64,000 bases of DNA from Legionella drozanskii LLAP-1 (GTDB lineage: Bacteria > Pseudomonadota > Gammaproteobacteria > Legionellales > Legionellaceae): positions 124,001-188,000 of the forward strand of contig NZ_LNXY01000001.1 in NCBI RefSeq assembly GCF_001467585.1, read 5' to 3'. Position numbers and translations under genes: made by a program. Positions 35,999-47,056 of this stretch are shown one piece after another (the stretch's first letter is position 1; each line of letters starts with the position of its first letter). A model generated the notes under the pieces. The model did no database searches and was not told the DNA's origin. It worked only from the letters and a program-made list of their open reading frames with translations.

Positions 35999-36676
35999 AT
36001 GCGATTGCTACTGGTTGAAGATGATGAATTACTCGGTGATGCTGTTAAAGCAGGTCTCACTCAATTCGGCTATATTGTCGACTGGCTAAGAGATGGTGAA
36101 GCAGCGAGAGCAGCCGTTAAATCTGAATCTTTTGAACTTATTATCCTAGACTTAGGATTACCCAAACTTTCTGGTTTAGGTTTTCTCCAGGCGATTCGTC
36201 ACGACGGTAATGCAACACCAGTCATTATTCTCACAGCGCGAGAAACCGTAGAAGATCGGATTAAAGGTCTTGATTGTGGTGCTGATGATTACATGACAAA
36301 ACCTTTTGATTTAAATGAATTAAGTGCACGAGTTCGCGCTCTTGTTCGACGTTCGCAAGGACGAGCTGATTCAGTCTTACAATATCGAAATGTTACTCTA
36401 GATCCTGCTGCACACTCTGTTTATGTTGATGATGTTATCGTAAATGTGCCTCGTCGCGAGTTTGCTTTGTTACAAAAATTACTGGAAAACAGTGGCCAAG
36501 TATTATCACGTGAACAGTTGATGCAGAGTATTTATGGTTGGGATGAAGACGTAGACTCCAATGCCTTGGAAGTTCATATTCACAACTTGCGCAAAAAACT
36601 CAATGCCAATTTTATCCGCACCATTCGTGGTGTGGGTTATATGGCAGAAAAAAATGAGAGTAATTCAGTACAGTGA
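35999..36676 (+). CDS. pmrA: OmpR-family response regulator PmrA
   Basis: 225 residues. The receiver domain has the acidic pair EDDELL, phosphoacceptor Asp51 in LIILDLGLP, and Lys in MTKPFDL. The C-terminal winged helix has PRREFALLQKLLENSGQVLSR and SNALEVHIHNLRKKL. In L. pneumophila PmrA activates many Dot/Icm effector genes and acid or peptide resistance. GGGAG precedes the ATG. The gene overlaps pmrB by four bases. Assignment as PmrA rests on family plus neighbourhood. Confidence 0.85.
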   Translation: MRLLLVEDDELLGDAVKAGLTQFGYIVDWLRDGEAARAAVKSESFELIILDLGLPKLSGLGFLQAIRHDGNATPVIILTARETVEDRIKGLDCGADDYMTKPFDLNELSARVRALVRRSQGRADSVLQYRNVTLDPAAHSVYVDDVIVNVPRREFALLQKLLENSGQVLSREQLMQSIYGWDEDVDSNALEVHIHNLRKKLNANFIRTIRGVGYMAEKNESNSVQ

Positions 36677-38094
36677 AATCTTCTATTCGCAAATTTTTGC
36701 TAATTAATTTGTTGTTAGCAATTACCATCACTACTACGCTTACAGCGATAGGTAATTACTATCTTGATCAAAAAGATATTCAAGAACATCTTGATACGTT
36801 AATGGCGATTTCTGCTTTATCGTATCAAGCCCTTTTAGGTGATGATCTTCATCAACGACCGCTGAACAAAATTCAGGATGCTTTAGAGCTCATTCCGCAA
36901 AAAATTGATAACTATTATCAACGACGATTTTTAAATGACTTACCCCCCAAAAACTACCTAGAAAAGTTTAATTTCCAAGTTTGGACTAATGGTGGAAAGC
37001 TGTTACTTCATTCCCCTACTGCACCCAAAATACCTCTAACCGCCGAAGTGGATGGTTTTAGCGATAAAATGCTTGGTAAACAAAAATGGCGTGTTTTTAC
37101 TGCTTATAATGAAAAAGCAGGAGTACGCACAGTCTTAGCTGAGCGTTATGATACCCGAAACGAATTAGGACATCGAATTGCTCAAGACGATCTTTATATT
37201 ATGCTCCTGACCTTTCCTTTATCTGGTTTACTTATCTGGATTATTATCGGTCGGGGGTTAGATAGTCTTGATCGAGTTGCTCAAGAAGTGGCAAACCGAG
37301 CCCCCACCCATTTAGAACCTGTGGATTTACAAGAAGTTCCAGAGGAAATTAAACCAGTAATTGATGAACTAAATAAGCTTTTTTATCGACTTCAAGAAGG
37401 TTTTGAACGTGAAAAACGCTTTGCCGCCGACGCAGCACATGAACTTCGCACCCCTCTTGCTGCGCTAAAAGCTCAAGCCCAGGTTGCACTAAATACCAAC
37501 GATGTCGAAGAGAAAAACTTAGCCTTACAGAAATTGATCGCCAGTGTAAATCGCAGCACGCATATTGTTCAGCAATTACTAACCATGAGTAAATTAGTGC
37601 CTGAAGCAGCCAATATTAATGACATTGACGAAGTAAATTTGGTTAAAATTGCCCGCGAAGTATTAGCAATGTTGGCACCAAGTGCTGTAGAAAAACAAAT
37701 CGAACTTGAATTTGAGCATGACGAACACCCACCTGGATTTGCCGGCAATCCCACCGCTCTCAGTATCTTAATTCGCAATTTAGGCGACAACGCCATCCGT
37801 TATAGTAAGGAAAATGGAAAGGTTTCGGTTCGTGTTTACTCCAAGGAACAAGAACTGGTTCTTGAAGTTCGTGACAATGGACCAGGCATTCCTAGTGAAC
37901 TTCAATCGAGAGTTTTTGAACGCTTCTTCCGCGTCTTAGGTAATAAAAGCACTGGCAGTGGATTAGGCTTAGCCATTGTGCAGCAGATCGCTATTTTACA
38001 CGGCGGTAAAGTCGAACTGGGTTCACCCACTACAGGAACCGGGTTAATTGTACGAGTGTATTTCCCTATCCCTCAAACAGCAGATAAAGTATAA
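36673..38094 (+). CDS. pmrB: Sensor histidine kinase PmrB
   Basis: 473 residues from a GTG that overlaps the pmrA stop (GTGA). Two membrane segments (about 8-28 and 175-195) enclose a periplasmic domain of about 145 residues. A HAMP-like linker, FAADAAHELRTPLAAL (phosphorylated His), NLGDNAIRYS (N box), DNGPGIP and GSGLGLAIVQQIA complete the kinase. The sensor domain has no long acidic cluster of the iron-binding type seen in enteric PmrB, but its ligand cannot be told from sequence. Confidence 0.85.
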   Translation: MKSSIRKFLLINLLLAITITTTLTAIGNYYLDQKDIQEHLDTLMAISALSYQALLGDDLHQRPLNKIQDALELIPQKIDNYYQRRFLNDLPPKNYLEKFNFQVWTNGGKLLLHSPTAPKIPLTAEVDGFSDKMLGKQKWRVFTAYNEKAGVRTVLAERYDTRNELGHRIAQDDLYIMLLTFPLSGLLIWIIIGRGLDSLDRVAQEVANRAPTHLEPVDLQEVPEEIKPVIDELNKLFYRLQEGFEREKRFAADAAHELRTPLAALKAQAQVALNTNDVEEKNLALQKLIASVNRSTHIVQQLLTMSKLVPEAANINDIDEVNLVKIAREVLAMLAPSAVEKQIELEFEHDEHPPGFAGNPTALSILIRNLGDNAIRYSKENGKVSVRVYSKEQELVLEVRDNGPGIPSELQSRVFERFFRVLGNKSTGSGLGLAIVQQIAILHGGKVELGSPTTGTGLIVRVYFPIPQTADKV

Positions 38095-38196
38095 TTATTT
38101 GCACTTGTAACCTTTTTTCAGACCCTAATAGTTTTAATAACTGTGCTTCCTCTACTAACCATTAAAGATTCGTCGAGCGCAGGGACTAAAAATTAA

Positions 38197-38799
38197 TTAC
38201 CTACCGGACAAGATCTGCAAAGCCTGGCGAATTAATTGCTCGCAAGTTTTATTTCCATCATCAATTTTATTAATGACCTTAGCTGCTTCTTGTTGCTTAT
38301 AACCCAAAGCCTCCAATGCACTAATCGCCTCATCTTGTTCCCGAATATTAGTCATTGGTTTTAATGAAATCTGATTAAAATCAGCTGAGGTAAACTGATT
38401 TATACTATCCTTCATTTCAATAACCAAGCGCTCGGCCGTTTTTTTGCCGATCCCCGGCAATTTTGTCAAGTACAAGGTATTTTGTTGATTAATGCATTGA
38501 ATGAATTCATTAGGAGTGATGCTAGAAAGAATAGTAATAGCCATTTTAGGCCCAACACCATTCACTTTAATTAGAGCTCGAAACAAGGCGCGCTCTAATT
38601 TGTCTAAAAAACCATAGAGCAACAGGGCATCTTCACGAACTACAGTGTGAATATGTAATCCGATTGACCCTTGATGAGATTCAAGTTGAAAAAAAGTTTG
38701 TAAGGAAGTTTCCACATCATAGCCAACTCCATTCACGTCAACCACCAGTTTACCTAGTTGATGTTTATCAACAATTTGCCCACTCAACCATCCAATCAT
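38197..38799 (-). CDS. ruvA: Holliday junction branch-migration protein RuvA
   Basis: 200 residues from the ATG at 38799, where [12 protein letters not shown] matches the family start. The tetramer-forming OB domain, two HhH motifs ([14 protein letters not shown] and [18 protein letters not shown]) and the C-terminal three-helix domain that contacts RuvB (ALGYKQQEA) are all present. The start overlaps ruvC's stop by four bases (ATGA). No ruvB is seen in the window. Confidence 0.96.
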   Translation of the reverse strand: MIGWLSGQIVDKHQLGKLVVDVNGVGYDVETSLQTFFQLESHQGSIGLHIHTVVREDALLLYGFLDKLERALFRALIKVNGVGPKMAITILSSITPNEFIQCINQQNTLYLTKLPGIGKKTAERLVIEMKDSINQFTSADFNQISLKPMTNIREQDEAISALEALGYKQQEAAKVINKIDDGNKTCEQLIRQALQILSGR

Positions 38800-39314
38800 C
38801 TCACACGTCTCCTTGAACCTTGTCGGCACTGCTGTAAAGCCGCTAAACCATGTCGGGTATGACTATGACATATCGCAATCGCCAGCGCATCGGCGGCATC
38901 ATTTTGTGGCGGACTATTTAACATCAGTAAATTAACAACCATATGCTTAACCTGCGCTTTTTGCGCAGCACCATAACCTACAACAGATTGTTTTATTTCA
39001 CGAGCTGAATATTCACTCACCTGCACTCGATGCGAGGCAGCAGCGACCATCGCAACCCCTCGCGCATGGCCTAATTTTAAAGCAGAACTAGGATTTTGGT
39101 GCATGAATACTTGTTCTATTGCCACATCATCAGGAGAATAGTCATCCATTAGTTGACAAACACCGTCAAAAATTTCCAATAAACGTTGACTTAACGGACC
39201 TTCCGCAGTGCGAATGCATCCACTATCGATATAAGAGAGTTTTCGATTTTCTTCCTTAATAATGCCATAACCGGTGATGCGCGAACCCGGATCTATTCCT
39301 AAAATAATACTCAT
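38796..39314 (-). CDS. ruvC: Holliday junction resolvase RuvC
   Basis: 172 residues. The catalytic acids are in [13 protein letters not shown] (D8-type), VAIEQVFMH and [13 protein letters not shown], as in RNase-H-like resolvases. It cuts four-way junctions symmetrically. It lies between yebC (five bases upstream) and ruvA (four-base overlap), the standard yebC-ruvC-ruvA order. Confidence 0.96.
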   Translation of the reverse strand: MSIILGIDPGSRITGYGIIKEENRKLSYIDSGCIRTAEGPLSQRLLEIFDGVCQLMDDYSPDDVAIEQVFMHQNPSSALKLGHARGVAMVAAASHRVQVSEYSAREIKQSVVGYGAAQKAQVKHMVVNLLMLNSPPQNDAADALAIAICHSHTRHGLAALQQCRQGSRRRVR

Positions 39315-39319
39315 TGAAT

Positions 39320-40054
39320 CTACTCAAAGACTGATTCAGGAAACTCTGCATTGCTATGCACTTCCTGTACATCATCCAGATCTTCAAGCATATCGATTAA
39401 TTTTATTAGAGTCTCCGCTGAGTCTTTATCTAACGGAATCATGGTTTGAGCGCGCATGGTTAAGTGAGATTGCTCAACTTCGTACTCAGCTTCCTGAATA
39501 GCTGACAATACGCTATGGTAATTTTCGGCGGACGTAATGATTTCGATTTGCCCTTCTTCAACGAGGACATCATCAGCGCCTGATTCGATAGCTACTTCCA
39601 TCGCTTTTTCTTCAGATTGGCCTGGAGCCAAAAGAATTTCACCTTGTTTGTTGAACAAATAAGCAACTGATCCATCTGTACCTAAATTACCACCATGCTT
39701 AGTAAATGCATGTCTCACTTCGGAAACCGTGCGATTTTTATTATCTGATAAACAATCAACCAAAATAGCGACTCCGCCAGGTCCATATCCTTCGTAGCGC
39801 ATTTCCATCATATTTTCACCATCTAAGCCACCTGCACCGCGCTTAATTGCGTTATCAATTGTGTCGCGCTTCATATTAGCTTTAAGTGCCTTAGAAACCG
39901 CATCGCGTAATCTGGAATTAGATGATTCCTCAGGACCACCAGCCCCCGCAGCCACCGAGATTTCTCGAATTAGTTTAGTGAAAATTTTTCCTCGTTTTGC
40001 ATCCTGGGCACCTTTGCGGAAACGAATATTTGCCCATTTACTATGACCGGCCAT
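39320..40054 (-). CDS. yebC: YebC/TACO1-family regulatory protein
   Basis: 244 residues from ATG at 40054, preceded by [22 protein letters not shown] and [15 protein letters not shown] are the signature N-terminus; [21 protein letters not shown] and the [26 protein letters not shown] end are normal. Members act as translation factors for polyproline-type stalls or as DNA-binding regulators, depending on species. First gene of the yebC-ruvC-ruvA operon. Confidence 0.96.
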   Translation of the reverse strand: MAGHSKWANIRFRKGAQDAKRGKIFTKLIREISVAAGAGGPEESSNSRLRDAVSKALKANMKRDTIDNAIKRGAGGLDGENMMEMRYEGYGPGGVAILVDCLSDNKNRTVSEVRHAFTKHGGNLGTDGSVAYLFNKQGEILLAPGQSEEKAMEVAIESGADDVLVEEGQIEIITSAENYHSVLSAIQEAEYEVEQSHLTMRAQTMIPLDKDSAETLIKLIDMLEDLDDVQEVHSNAEFPESVFE

Positions 40055-40198
40055 TAATAACCACCTCAATTAATATAAAAATGAATAAATTATACCTCGT
40101 CGTTCATTTAAAAAGAACGGTAATACTCTATATCTACCTCGACTTTATTAACTTTTTCAAGTTATTCTAATCGAGCAGCGATAACAAGGAGAAAAGAG

Positions 40199-41458
40199 GT
40201 GTATTTAGCTGGATTTGGAAATCACCATCAAACTGAGGCGATACCCGGAGCCTTACCCAAAGAGCAAAACTCTCCGCAGCAATGCCCACTTGGTTTGTAT
40301 GCAGAACAATTAAGTGGTAGTGCTTTTACCAGACCGAGACATCTAAACTTGCACAGCTGGCTTTATCGAACCCTACCCTCTGTTGTGCATGGTGATTATG
40401 CGCCTTATTTGAAGGCTAAATCACTAACGTTTGCTAAAGATCAAGCACCGAATCCCTTACGTTGGTCGCCTTTACAACCTCCTACACTCCATCAAGATTT
40501 CGTGGATGGTTTATTTTATATAGCCGGAAATAACATAGCGAATGCTTTTATTTATCAATGCAATCAATCGATGAAAAATCGCTATTTTAGTAATAGTGAT
40601 GGTGAAATGCTCATTGTACCTTATCTTGGTGAATTCATTATTTATACGGAGTTTGGCCAACTGGCAATGATTCCAGGAAAAATCGCTGTTATCCCTCGAG
40701 GGATAAAATTTAAAATTGAATTGTCCTGTCCTTTAGCCTGCGGTTATATTTGTGAAAATAACGGCACGCCCTTCACCTTGCCACAATTAGGCCCGCTTGG
40801 TGCCAATGGACTCGCTAATCCCCGACATTTTCTCTATCCGCATGCCTTATTTGAAGACCTCCAAGGAGAGATTACCCTGATTTGCAAATATCAGCAGCGT
40901 TTTTGGTCTGCTACCTCAAATCACTCGCCTTTGAATGTTGTTGCATGGCATGGCAATTATGCACCTTATAGCTATGATTTATCGCTTTTTAACACGGTTA
41001 ATACCGTGAGTTTTGATCATCCTGATCCTTCTATTTTTACCGTATTAACCTCAGAAAGTAATACTCCTGGTGTTGCCAATCTTGATTTTGTTATTTTCCC
41101 GCCTCGTTGGATGGTTGCCGAACACAGTTTTAGACCGCCCTATTATCATCGCAATATAATGAGTGAATTAATGGGATTAGTATATGGCGAATACGATGCA
41201 AAAAAAGAAGGCTTTGTACCAGGCGGTGTGAGCATTCATAATTGCATGACTGCCCATGGTCCCGATACGGATGCTTATCGAGCAGCTATCAACCAAGAAT
41301 TAACGCCAATGCAATATAAAGATACTTTGGCATTTATGTTTGAAACACGATTACCTTGGTTAGTGAGTGAGGAAGCACTATCGCATCCATTCAGGCAGGT
41401 TAATTATTCTGATTGCTGGCAAGGTTTAGCAGTGGATTTTGCGCAAATGAATCCCTAG
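40199..41458 (+). CDS. hmgA: Homogentisate 1,2-dioxygenase
   Basis: 419 residues from a GTG start with AAGGAG upstream. [13 protein letters not shown] and [13 protein letters not shown] are typical. Fe(II) ligands are in [17 protein letters not shown] (His and Glu) and [10 protein letters not shown]. It opens the ring of homogentisate in tyrosine and phenylalanine breakdown. Loss of it lets homogentisate polymerise into the brown Legionella pigment; this copy reads intact. Confidence 0.95.
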   Translation: MYLAGFGNHHQTEAIPGALPKEQNSPQQCPLGLYAEQLSGSAFTRPRHLNLHSWLYRTLPSVVHGDYAPYLKAKSLTFAKDQAPNPLRWSPLQPPTLHQDFVDGLFYIAGNNIANAFIYQCNQSMKNRYFSNSDGEMLIVPYLGEFIIYTEFGQLAMIPGKIAVIPRGIKFKIELSCPLACGYICENNGTPFTLPQLGPLGANGLANPRHFLYPHALFEDLQGEITLICKYQQRFWSATSNHSPLNVVAWHGNYAPYSYDLSLFNTVNTVSFDHPDPSIFTVLTSESNTPGVANLDFVIFPPRWMVAEHSFRPPYYHRNIMSELMGLVYGEYDAKKEGFVPGGVSIHNCMTAHGPDTDAYRAAINQELTPMQYKDTLAFMFETRLPWLVSEEALSHPFRQVNYSDCWQGLAVDFAQMNP

Positions 41459-41509
41459 GATTAACCTAGCTTTAAGACCGCGAAAGCGGAGGTTCCAGGT
41501 TCAAAGCCA

Positions 41510-41539
41510 GTAGATTGGGCCTTTTGTGGCCCAATCTAC
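41510..41539. terminator. Strong bidirectional hairpin between hmgA and rpoS
   Basis: GTAGATTGGGCC and GGCCCAATCTAC form a perfect 12-base stem over a six-base loop, with a T-rich loop but no long T-run outside. It lies between convergent hmgA and rpoS and belongs to the GTTGGGCC-type hairpin family. Confidence 0.75.
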
Positions 41540-41541
41540 TT

Positions 41542-42561
41542 CTAAAACAAATCTTCCTGCGTCAAACCAACACGTTCTAGAAGTCCTCTCAAGGTTTTCA
41601 AAGCTTCTACTTGAATTTGCCTGACTCGCTCACGAGTGAGGTCAATTTCTTTACCGACATCTTCAAGAGTTGCTTTTTCAAAACCTCGTAAACCAAAACG
41701 TCTAGCGATTACTTGCTGCTGATTTTCCGTCAATTTATCCAACAAAGACTCAATATGATTACGTAAATTTTCGTCAGTTAGAAGCTCTGCTGGATTCACA
41801 CTATTTTCATCAGCAATAGTATCTAACAACGATTTGCTCTCGTCATAACCAATTGGTGTATCGACAGAAGCTACTTTATCATTCAAACCCAGTAGCTTTT
41901 CAACATCCTCAAGTGGCTTGTCTACCATTTCGGCAATCTCTTCTGCGGAAGGTTCGTGATCAAGTTTTTGAGTCAGTTGTCTTGCAGCACGCAAATAAAC
42001 ATTAAGTTCTTTTACAACATGAATGGGCAATCTTATCGTGCGGGTTTGATTCATAATCGCCCGCTCGATGGTTTGTCTAATCCACCAAGTTGCATAGGTT
42101 GAAAAGCGAAATCCTCTATCAGGATCAAATTTTTCTACCGATTTCATCAACCCTAGATTTCCCTCCTCAATCAAATCAAGGAGAGGCAATCCACGATTCA
42201 AATATCGGCGTGAAATTTTAACAACTAAGCGCAAATTGGATTCGATCATTTTTTTACGCGCAGCTGCGTCACCTTTCAGTGCAAGTCGCGCGTAATGAAC
42301 TTCCTCTTCCGCAGAGAGTAGCGGAGAGAAGCCGATTTCGCTCAGATATATTTGCGTTGCATCCATAATTTTGGACGCTTGCCTACCCCGCTGGAAGCTA
42401 GGAAAAGCTTCTTGGTTACTAAAATCAGGAGGTTCTGCTACTACCGCATTTTCAGGTTCATGCTCTTCAGAGAGCACTATTTCTTCATCATGAGGAGATT
42501 CATCCCATTCTTCTTCTGGGACTTCATCTTCTTTCATGGATTCGTCGTCTGCCTGCATCAT
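41542..42561 (-). CDS. rpoS: RNA polymerase sigma factor RpoS
   Basis: 339 residues. An acidic N-terminal arm precedes region 1.2 ([12 protein letters not shown]). Region 2 has [26 protein letters not shown] with the -10-binding [15 protein letters not shown]. Region 4 ends with [21 protein letters not shown]. In Legionella it drives stationary-phase and transmissive traits. Downstream of nlpD as in most gammaproteobacteria, and probably partly transcribed from inside nlpD. AGGTG precedes the ATG-ATG start. Confidence 0.95.
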   Translation of the reverse strand: MMQADDESMKEDEVPEEEWDESPHDEEIVLSEEHEPENAVVAEPPDFSNQEAFPSFQRGRQASKIMDATQIYLSEIGFSPLLSAEEEVHYARLALKGDAAARKKMIESNLRLVVKISRRYLNRGLPLLDLIEEGNLGLMKSVEKFDPDRGFRFSTYATWWIRQTIERAIMNQTRTIRLPIHVVKELNVYLRAARQLTQKLDHEPSAEEIAEMVDKPLEDVEKLLGLNDKVASVDTPIGYDESKSLLDTIADENSVNPAELLTDENLRNHIESLLDKLTENQQQVIARRFGLRGFEKATLEDVGKEIDLTRERVRQIQVEALKTLRGLLERVGLTQEDLF

Positions 42562-42640
42562 TTTTCACCTATCGTGTTTATATCTCAATAAGAAAAAACA
42601 TCGCTTTATTGGCATATCATTTATAACTACTTCTTTTACC

Positions 42641-43372
42641 TCACCTCAAATAATCCAGTGGGTTCACTGGTCTTCCAGCTTTTCTTATTTCGAAATGGAC
42701 ACCCCAATACTTTCTATCTATAACACCCATTTCGGCAATAATTTGCCCAGGTTTAACTTTTTGCCCTTCCTTTACAATATTTCGCGAATTGTTGCCGTAT
42801 GCAGTTAGGTATTGATCGTTATGTTTAATGATAATTAAGTTTCCATACCCAGTAAGCCCACTACCTGCATAAGCCACTACTCCGCCAGATGCTGCATAAA
42901 TCATCTCACCTTTTTTACCAGCAATATCTATGCCTTTTTTTCCTTGCTGCGGAGCAAATCGAGATACTACCCGACCATTGACTGGCCAGATCCATTTTTG
43001 CCCTTGATTGGATGTTTGGTTCCTTCTAAGTATAGGGTAATATTTATTATTTTTTATTCGCGAAGTTTGCTTTACTTTATAAATAGGTTTTACGGCAACA
43101 TATCGATGTTGGGTACCTAATCCTCTGACACGCAAGACTTGACCAACACGTAAAGCATAAGGTCTATGCAAATGGTTATTGGCAGCAAGTTGCCTATAGT
43201 CCTGGTCATACCGGAAAGCAATTGCATAAAGCGTTTCACCCCGCCGCACCACATGAGTAGTTTGGTTTGGGTTGTTTGGCTGCCATTTTAATTCAACAAC
43301 AGGGGCAAAATTAGAATTTGTGCCACAAGCCGTCAGTAGGATGGTTATTATTAATACGCACAGTTTGTACAT
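42641..43372 (-). CDS. nlpD: Lipoprotein NlpD with LysM and M23 (LytM-like) domains
   Basis: 243 residues. A lipobox (LLTACG) directs lipid attachment. A LysM domain (about 40-85) shows VVRRGETLYAIAFRYD. The C-terminal M23 domain has GIDIAGKKGEMIYAASGGVV and VHFEIRKAGRPVNPLDYL; the zinc-binding HxH and other catalytic histidines are partly lost, so it is probably a non-enzymatic amidase activator like E. coli NlpD. It lies just upstream of rpoS. Confidence 0.92.
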   Translation of the reverse strand: MYKLCVLIITILLTACGTNSNFAPVVELKWQPNNPNQTTHVVRRGETLYAIAFRYDQDYRQLAANNHLHRPYALRVGQVLRVRGLGTQHRYVAVKPIYKVKQTSRIKNNKYYPILRRNQTSNQGQKWIWPVNGRVVSRFAPQQGKKGIDIAGKKGEMIYAASGGVVAYAGSGLTGYGNLIIIKHNDQYLTAYGNNSRNIVKEGQKVKPGQIIAEMGVIDRKYWGVHFEIRKAGRPVNPLDYLR

Positions 43373-43407
43373 ATTTCATTCTCTGCTAAGAAAACAGTGT
43401 TCAAGTG

Positions 43408-44166
43408 TTAGACACCCCAATTAATTTCATCTACCCAAGCTGATAGAGTATCGAACACCTTATAGTGAGTCATATCAAGCTGTAGAGGTGTGAGGGATAC
43501 ACAGTTTTGAGCAATTGCATAAAAATCGGTACCTGGGCCTGCATCGGCTTCAATACCCGAAGGACCCACCCAGTAAATGGGTCGACCACGTGGATCATAC
43601 TCTTTAACAATAGGCTCCGCTGCATGACGGGTACCAAGGCGTGTCACTTCTATGCCTCTGATTTTTTCTAAAGGAAGATCAGGTATGTTGACATTAAGAA
43701 TGGTTTGAGAAGGCAGCATATTTGCACGCATCTTCAGCACTAATTGGCGTGCAATAGAAGCAGCCGCGTCATAGTGTTGGATGTTATCACCGACCATGGA
43801 AAACGCGATAGCTGGTAAACCTAAATATCTCCCTTCCATAGCCGCAGCCACCGTTCCGGAATAGAGAATATCATCGCCTAAATTACCCCCATCATTGATG
43901 CCTGAAACAACCATATCAGCAATTGGATTGAGAAATCCTGTCAGTGCCAAATGCACGCAATCGGTAGGCGTACCTTCAACACTATAGTAACTATTGTCCA
44001 GTTGCTTAATTCTCAACGGCCTTGTCAAAGTTAAGGAATTACTTGCTCCACTACGATTTCGATCAGGTGCAACAACCGTAACTTCTGCAATGCAAGACAT
44101 TTCATTAGCAAGTGCTCTTATACCAGGAGCATGTACACCATCATCATTACTTACCAAAATTCTCAT
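43408..44166 (-). CDS. surE: 5'-nucleotidase SurE
   Basis: 252 residues from ATG at 44166, where [16 protein letters not shown] matches the family start. Metal ligands: the NDD pair, then [23 protein letters not shown] and the GTVAAAMEG segment. SurE dephosphorylates nucleoside monophosphates and is part of the conserved surE-nlpD-rpoS cluster. A longer reading to 44193 would overlap the next gene and lacks a better ribosome site. Confidence 0.95.
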   Translation of the reverse strand: MRILVSNDDGVHAPGIRALANEMSCIAEVTVVAPDRNRSGASNSLTLTRPLRIKQLDNSYYSVEGTPTDCVHLALTGFLNPIADMVVSGINDGGNLGDDILYSGTVAAAMEGRYLGLPAIAFSMVGDNIQHYDAAASIARQLVLKMRANMLPSQTILNVNIPDLPLEKIRGIEVTRLGTRHAAEPIVKEYDPRGRPIYWVGPSGIEADAGPGTDFYAIAQNCVSLTPLQLDMTHYKVFDTLSAWVDEINWGV

Positions 44167-44174
44167 TATTGACC

Positions 44175-44552
44175 CTATGGAGATTCTAACCATCTTACTA
44201 TTGCTAAATACTCAGCCAACTGCTCTTCGTTATTTTGAACAGTCACTTTAAGTTCAGGCTGATTAGGATTAGCTTTTAAGTTCGCTTGTTGACTTGCTAA
44301 GGTTTCTTGTAGCGCTATTATTTTCTTACCAAAGGCTTGCGGATTGACTTGCAGTTGATAAGCCAACTCATTCACCCCTGTAGCGACCTCTGCTAATTGT
44401 TTGCAACTTATATTGGCTGGTTGCTTTGCAGGACAATCCTTAACGGCATTTTGCAATGCTTGGGGGTGTGTACGGTAATATTGTCCATCCTCCTGTGTTG
44501 AACAAGCAGCCAATAATAATGACATACAAGCCATAAACAGGTACTTTTGCAT
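44175..44552 (-). CDS. Small lipoprotein of unknown function
   Basis: 125 residues with a signal peptide and lipobox (LLLAACS, Cys at about 17). Mature part: two Cys ([15 protein letters not shown]) that could form a disulphide, then a mostly helical stretch. It is found upstream of surE here, nine bases from surE's ATG. AAGAGGATCTA precedes its ATG. It may be part of the surE-nlpD-rpoS transcript. Function unknown. Confidence 0.75.
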   Translation of the reverse strand: MQKYLFMACMSLLLAACSTQEDGQYYRTHPQALQNAVKDCPAKQPANISCKQLAEVATGVNELAYQLQVNPQAFGKKIIALQETLASQQANLKANPNQPELKVTVQNNEEQLAEYLAIVRWLESP

Positions 44553-44707
44553 TAGATCCTCTTGGTATTACTAATAAAGTTCACGATGTTACCATTTGTC
44601 TCTACCTAACGCTATGTTGATATTTTGGGAACTTAGATTTTTTGTCACATTGAATAAATGTTGTATATTCGTTATTGTTATATGCTTTATATTTGATAAA
44701 AAAGACT

Positions 44708-46423
44708 ATGCTAGATTTTAAAATTATTCGTGACGAAGAAACAGGTGAATTATATATAGAGACCTCCATTTCCGGCAAACCATTACTTACTATCCCGCAA
44801 CTGAATAAAAGTACTGCCTTTACCCAAGATGAACGGCATGAATTTGGGTTGCTTGGTAAACTGCCTCACCGAGTTGAAACCTTGGATGAACAAGTGAAAC
44901 GAAGTTATCTTCAATACTCTAGTTATCAAACTCGCCTACAACAACATATTTATCTTAATAATCTACATGATAAAAACCAGGTACTGTTTTATAAGTTGTT
45001 AAGTCGACATTTAGGAGAAATGCTGCCCACCATTTACACTCCAATTGTGGGGACGGCAGTGAAACGCTTCAGTCACGAATATCGCCAACCACGTGGCTTG
45101 TACATTGCTCATTCTTATAAAAATCGCATTGAAGAAATTATTAGTAATCGCACCAATCCTGAGATTGATTTAATAGTGGTAACTGATGGTGAAGGCGTTT
45201 TAGGGATAGGGGATCAAGGCATTGGTGGGATGGATATCCCCGTAGCAAAGCTGATGGTTTATACCCTCTGCGGCGGTATAAATCCTATTCGCACACTTCC
45301 CGTTTTTCTTGATGTTGGAACAAACAATCAAGAATTATTGAACGACCCTTTATATCTAGGTTGTCAGCATCCTCGCATTGCTTCTGAGCTTTATGATGAC
45401 TTTATTCTCACTTTTGTGAACGCGGTACGATCTCATTTCCCCAATGCTTTTTTACATTGGGAAGATTTTGGTCGTAGCAATGCTAGACGAATTTTAGATC
45501 AATTCCAAAATGAGCTATGCACCTTTAATGATGATATTCAGGGCACGGGAGCAGTGACTCTAGCTGCTCTATTATCTGCCTGTGACGTCACTGGCATTAA
45601 CCTTGAGGATCATCGAATCGTTGTATTTGGCGCAGGTTCTGCAGGAACGGGAATCAGTGATCAAATTGTGGATGCAATGGTTAGGAGAGGTGTAAAACAA
45701 GAAGAAGCCTATCATCGTTTTTGGTTAATAGATCGACAAGGTCTTTTAGTCGATTCCGATAGTGAGCTGACCGAAGCCCAAAAACCCTATGCTCGTAAAG
45801 CCAAAGAAATAAGCGTATGGCCTATTCTCAACAAGCCGTTCCCTAGCTTAACGGACACAGTACGCCAAGTAAAACCCACTATTTTAATTGGCTGTTCAGC
45901 CCAGCCTGGTGCCTTTTCCCAAGAGCTCATTGAAATTATGACCTCAACCTCCATACGACCTGTTATTTTCCCTCTTTCCAATCCAGATGAAAAATGTGAA
46001 GCACAACCCGCTGATATTATGGCTTGGAGTCAAGGTAAAGCGCTCATAGCAACTGGAACAGCTTTTCCCGCCGTAGAATATCAAAATCGTCTAATAGACA
46101 TCGCACAATGCAACAATGCGCTAGTCTTTCCAGGAATTGGTTTAGGCATTTTAGCAGTACAAGCTTCTCGACTATCCAAAGAAATGATTTGGGCAGCTGC
46201 CGAAGTATTAAGCGAGCATGCACCCAGTAAAAAAGACAGCTACCTACCGCTACTTCCTTCACTTGATGATGCACAAACAGTCGCTAAACATATCGCTATT
46301 CGCGTCGCAAGAACTGCGATAAAAGAAGGATTGGCGCAAAAAAATCAAGAGGCTGATTTAGAAAAGTTAATTCAAGACCTATTTTGGGAACCGCGATATT
46401 TACCGTTTAGAAAAAGGAAGTAA
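44708..46423 (+). CDS. sfcA: NAD-dependent malic enzyme
   Basis: 571 residues from the ATG at 44708, close to E. coli SfcA in length. TIYTPIVGTAVKRFSHEYRQPRGLY and DIVVVTDGEGVLGIGDQG-type strand (here LIVVTDGEG) hold the catalytic Tyr and metal site. FNDDIQGTGAVTLAALLSA and the NAD-binding VVFGAGSAGTGI follow. It converts malate to pyruvate and CO2 with NAD reduction. Convergent with the next gene. Confidence 0.93.
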   Translation: MLDFKIIRDEETGELYIETSISGKPLLTIPQLNKSTAFTQDERHEFGLLGKLPHRVETLDEQVKRSYLQYSSYQTRLQQHIYLNNLHDKNQVLFYKLLSRHLGEMLPTIYTPIVGTAVKRFSHEYRQPRGLYIAHSYKNRIEEIISNRTNPEIDLIVVTDGEGVLGIGDQGIGGMDIPVAKLMVYTLCGGINPIRTLPVFLDVGTNNQELLNDPLYLGCQHPRIASELYDDFILTFVNAVRSHFPNAFLHWEDFGRSNARRILDQFQNELCTFNDDIQGTGAVTLAALLSACDVTGINLEDHRIVVFGAGSAGTGISDQIVDAMVRRGVKQEEAYHRFWLIDRQGLLVDSDSELTEAQKPYARKAKEISVWPILNKPFPSLTDTVRQVKPTILIGCSAQPGAFSQELIEIMTSTSIRPVIFPLSNPDEKCEAQPADIMAWSQGKALIATGTAFPAVEYQNRLIDIAQCNNALVFPGIGLGILAVQASRLSKEMIWAAAEVLSEHAPSKKDSYLPLLPSLDDAQTVAKHIAIRVARTAIKEGLAQKNQEADLEKLIQDLFWEPRYLPFRKRK

Positions 46424-46448
46424 TGGTCACTTTAGGCGAAAAGGAAGT

Positions 46449-46465
46449 GTTGGGCCAAGCCCAAC
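46449..46465. terminator. GTTGGGC hairpin between convergent genes
   Basis: GTTGGGC (46449-46455) and GCCCAAC (46459-46465) form a seven-base stem over a three-base loop, with one copy between the malic enzyme and the GGCT-like gene. It is another member of the GTTGGGCC hairpin family. Confidence 0.65.
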
Positions 46466-46488
46466 CTAAATTCTTAGAATTTCTCAGA

Positions 46489-46851
46489 TTATTTATTCTG
46501 ACTAACCGTTGACTGATGAGCGTACACCCAAGCCTCAACTCCGGAAGCTAAACGGATTTTAATACGCACATAGTCCTTCACTTCATATTCGTCTGCTTTT
46601 AATAGTTCAGCCTCAGTGATATCAAAAACCATTCCTTCAACTTGGTCTGCATCCTGCAATGTGGGGAATAAAATTTGATGCATTTTCTTACCACTAACTT
46701 GAAGTACATAGGGGTCCGTTATTTCTAGATCCTCCAAAACATAGCCTCGTAAATAATCTTTTCTACCCTCTAACCGTCTAGAAAAAGTAGCTATTTGTAC
46801 TGCTTCTAACTGCAGGGTGCCATAAGAAAAAAGTTTTTGCATCGCATTCAC
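46489..46851 (-). CDS. Gamma-glutamylcyclotransferase-like (AIG2-type) protein
   Basis: 120 residues from GTG, or 117 from the ATG at 46842 that opens MQKLFSYGTL. SYGTLQLEAVQ is the P-loop of the family, and EGMVFDITEAELLKADEYEVKDYVR matches the Glu-containing middle and Y-D-E-Y-P-like part. The proteins cyclise gamma-glutamyl compounds to 5-oxoproline, or bind them. The substrate is unknown. Confidence 0.8.
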   Translation of the reverse strand: MNAMQKLFSYGTLQLEAVQIATFSRRLEGRKDYLRGYVLEDLEITDPYVLQVSGKKMHQILFPTLQDADQVEGMVFDITEAELLKADEYEVKDYVRIKIRLASGVEAWVYAHQSTVSQNK

Positions 46852-47056
46852 TCTTAGTTGAGATATACCAATGCTACGTCTTGTTGCTTGAAATTTGAAG
46901 TTCTTGCAGATAAGAGTAGATAAATATTCACCTGATTGAGCAATGCCCCCTCAAGAAAGAGAAGATCCAGCGCTAGAAATTCGCTTGGGGTGTTGCTACA
47001 TTTCAAACATGAAATTGTTGTTTTCCACTATCAAAGATGGCAGTATGTCTTCCTAA

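Noticed and set aside
42536-42808. 90-residue frame on + over nlpD and the rpoS start
   Set aside because: It lies opposite two well-defined genes and has no ribosome site or motif.
46474-46486. TTAGAATTTCTCA as a LetA-type binding site (TNAGAAATTTCTNA)
   Set aside because: One base is missing from the palindrome and it lies between two gene ends, not before an RNA gene.
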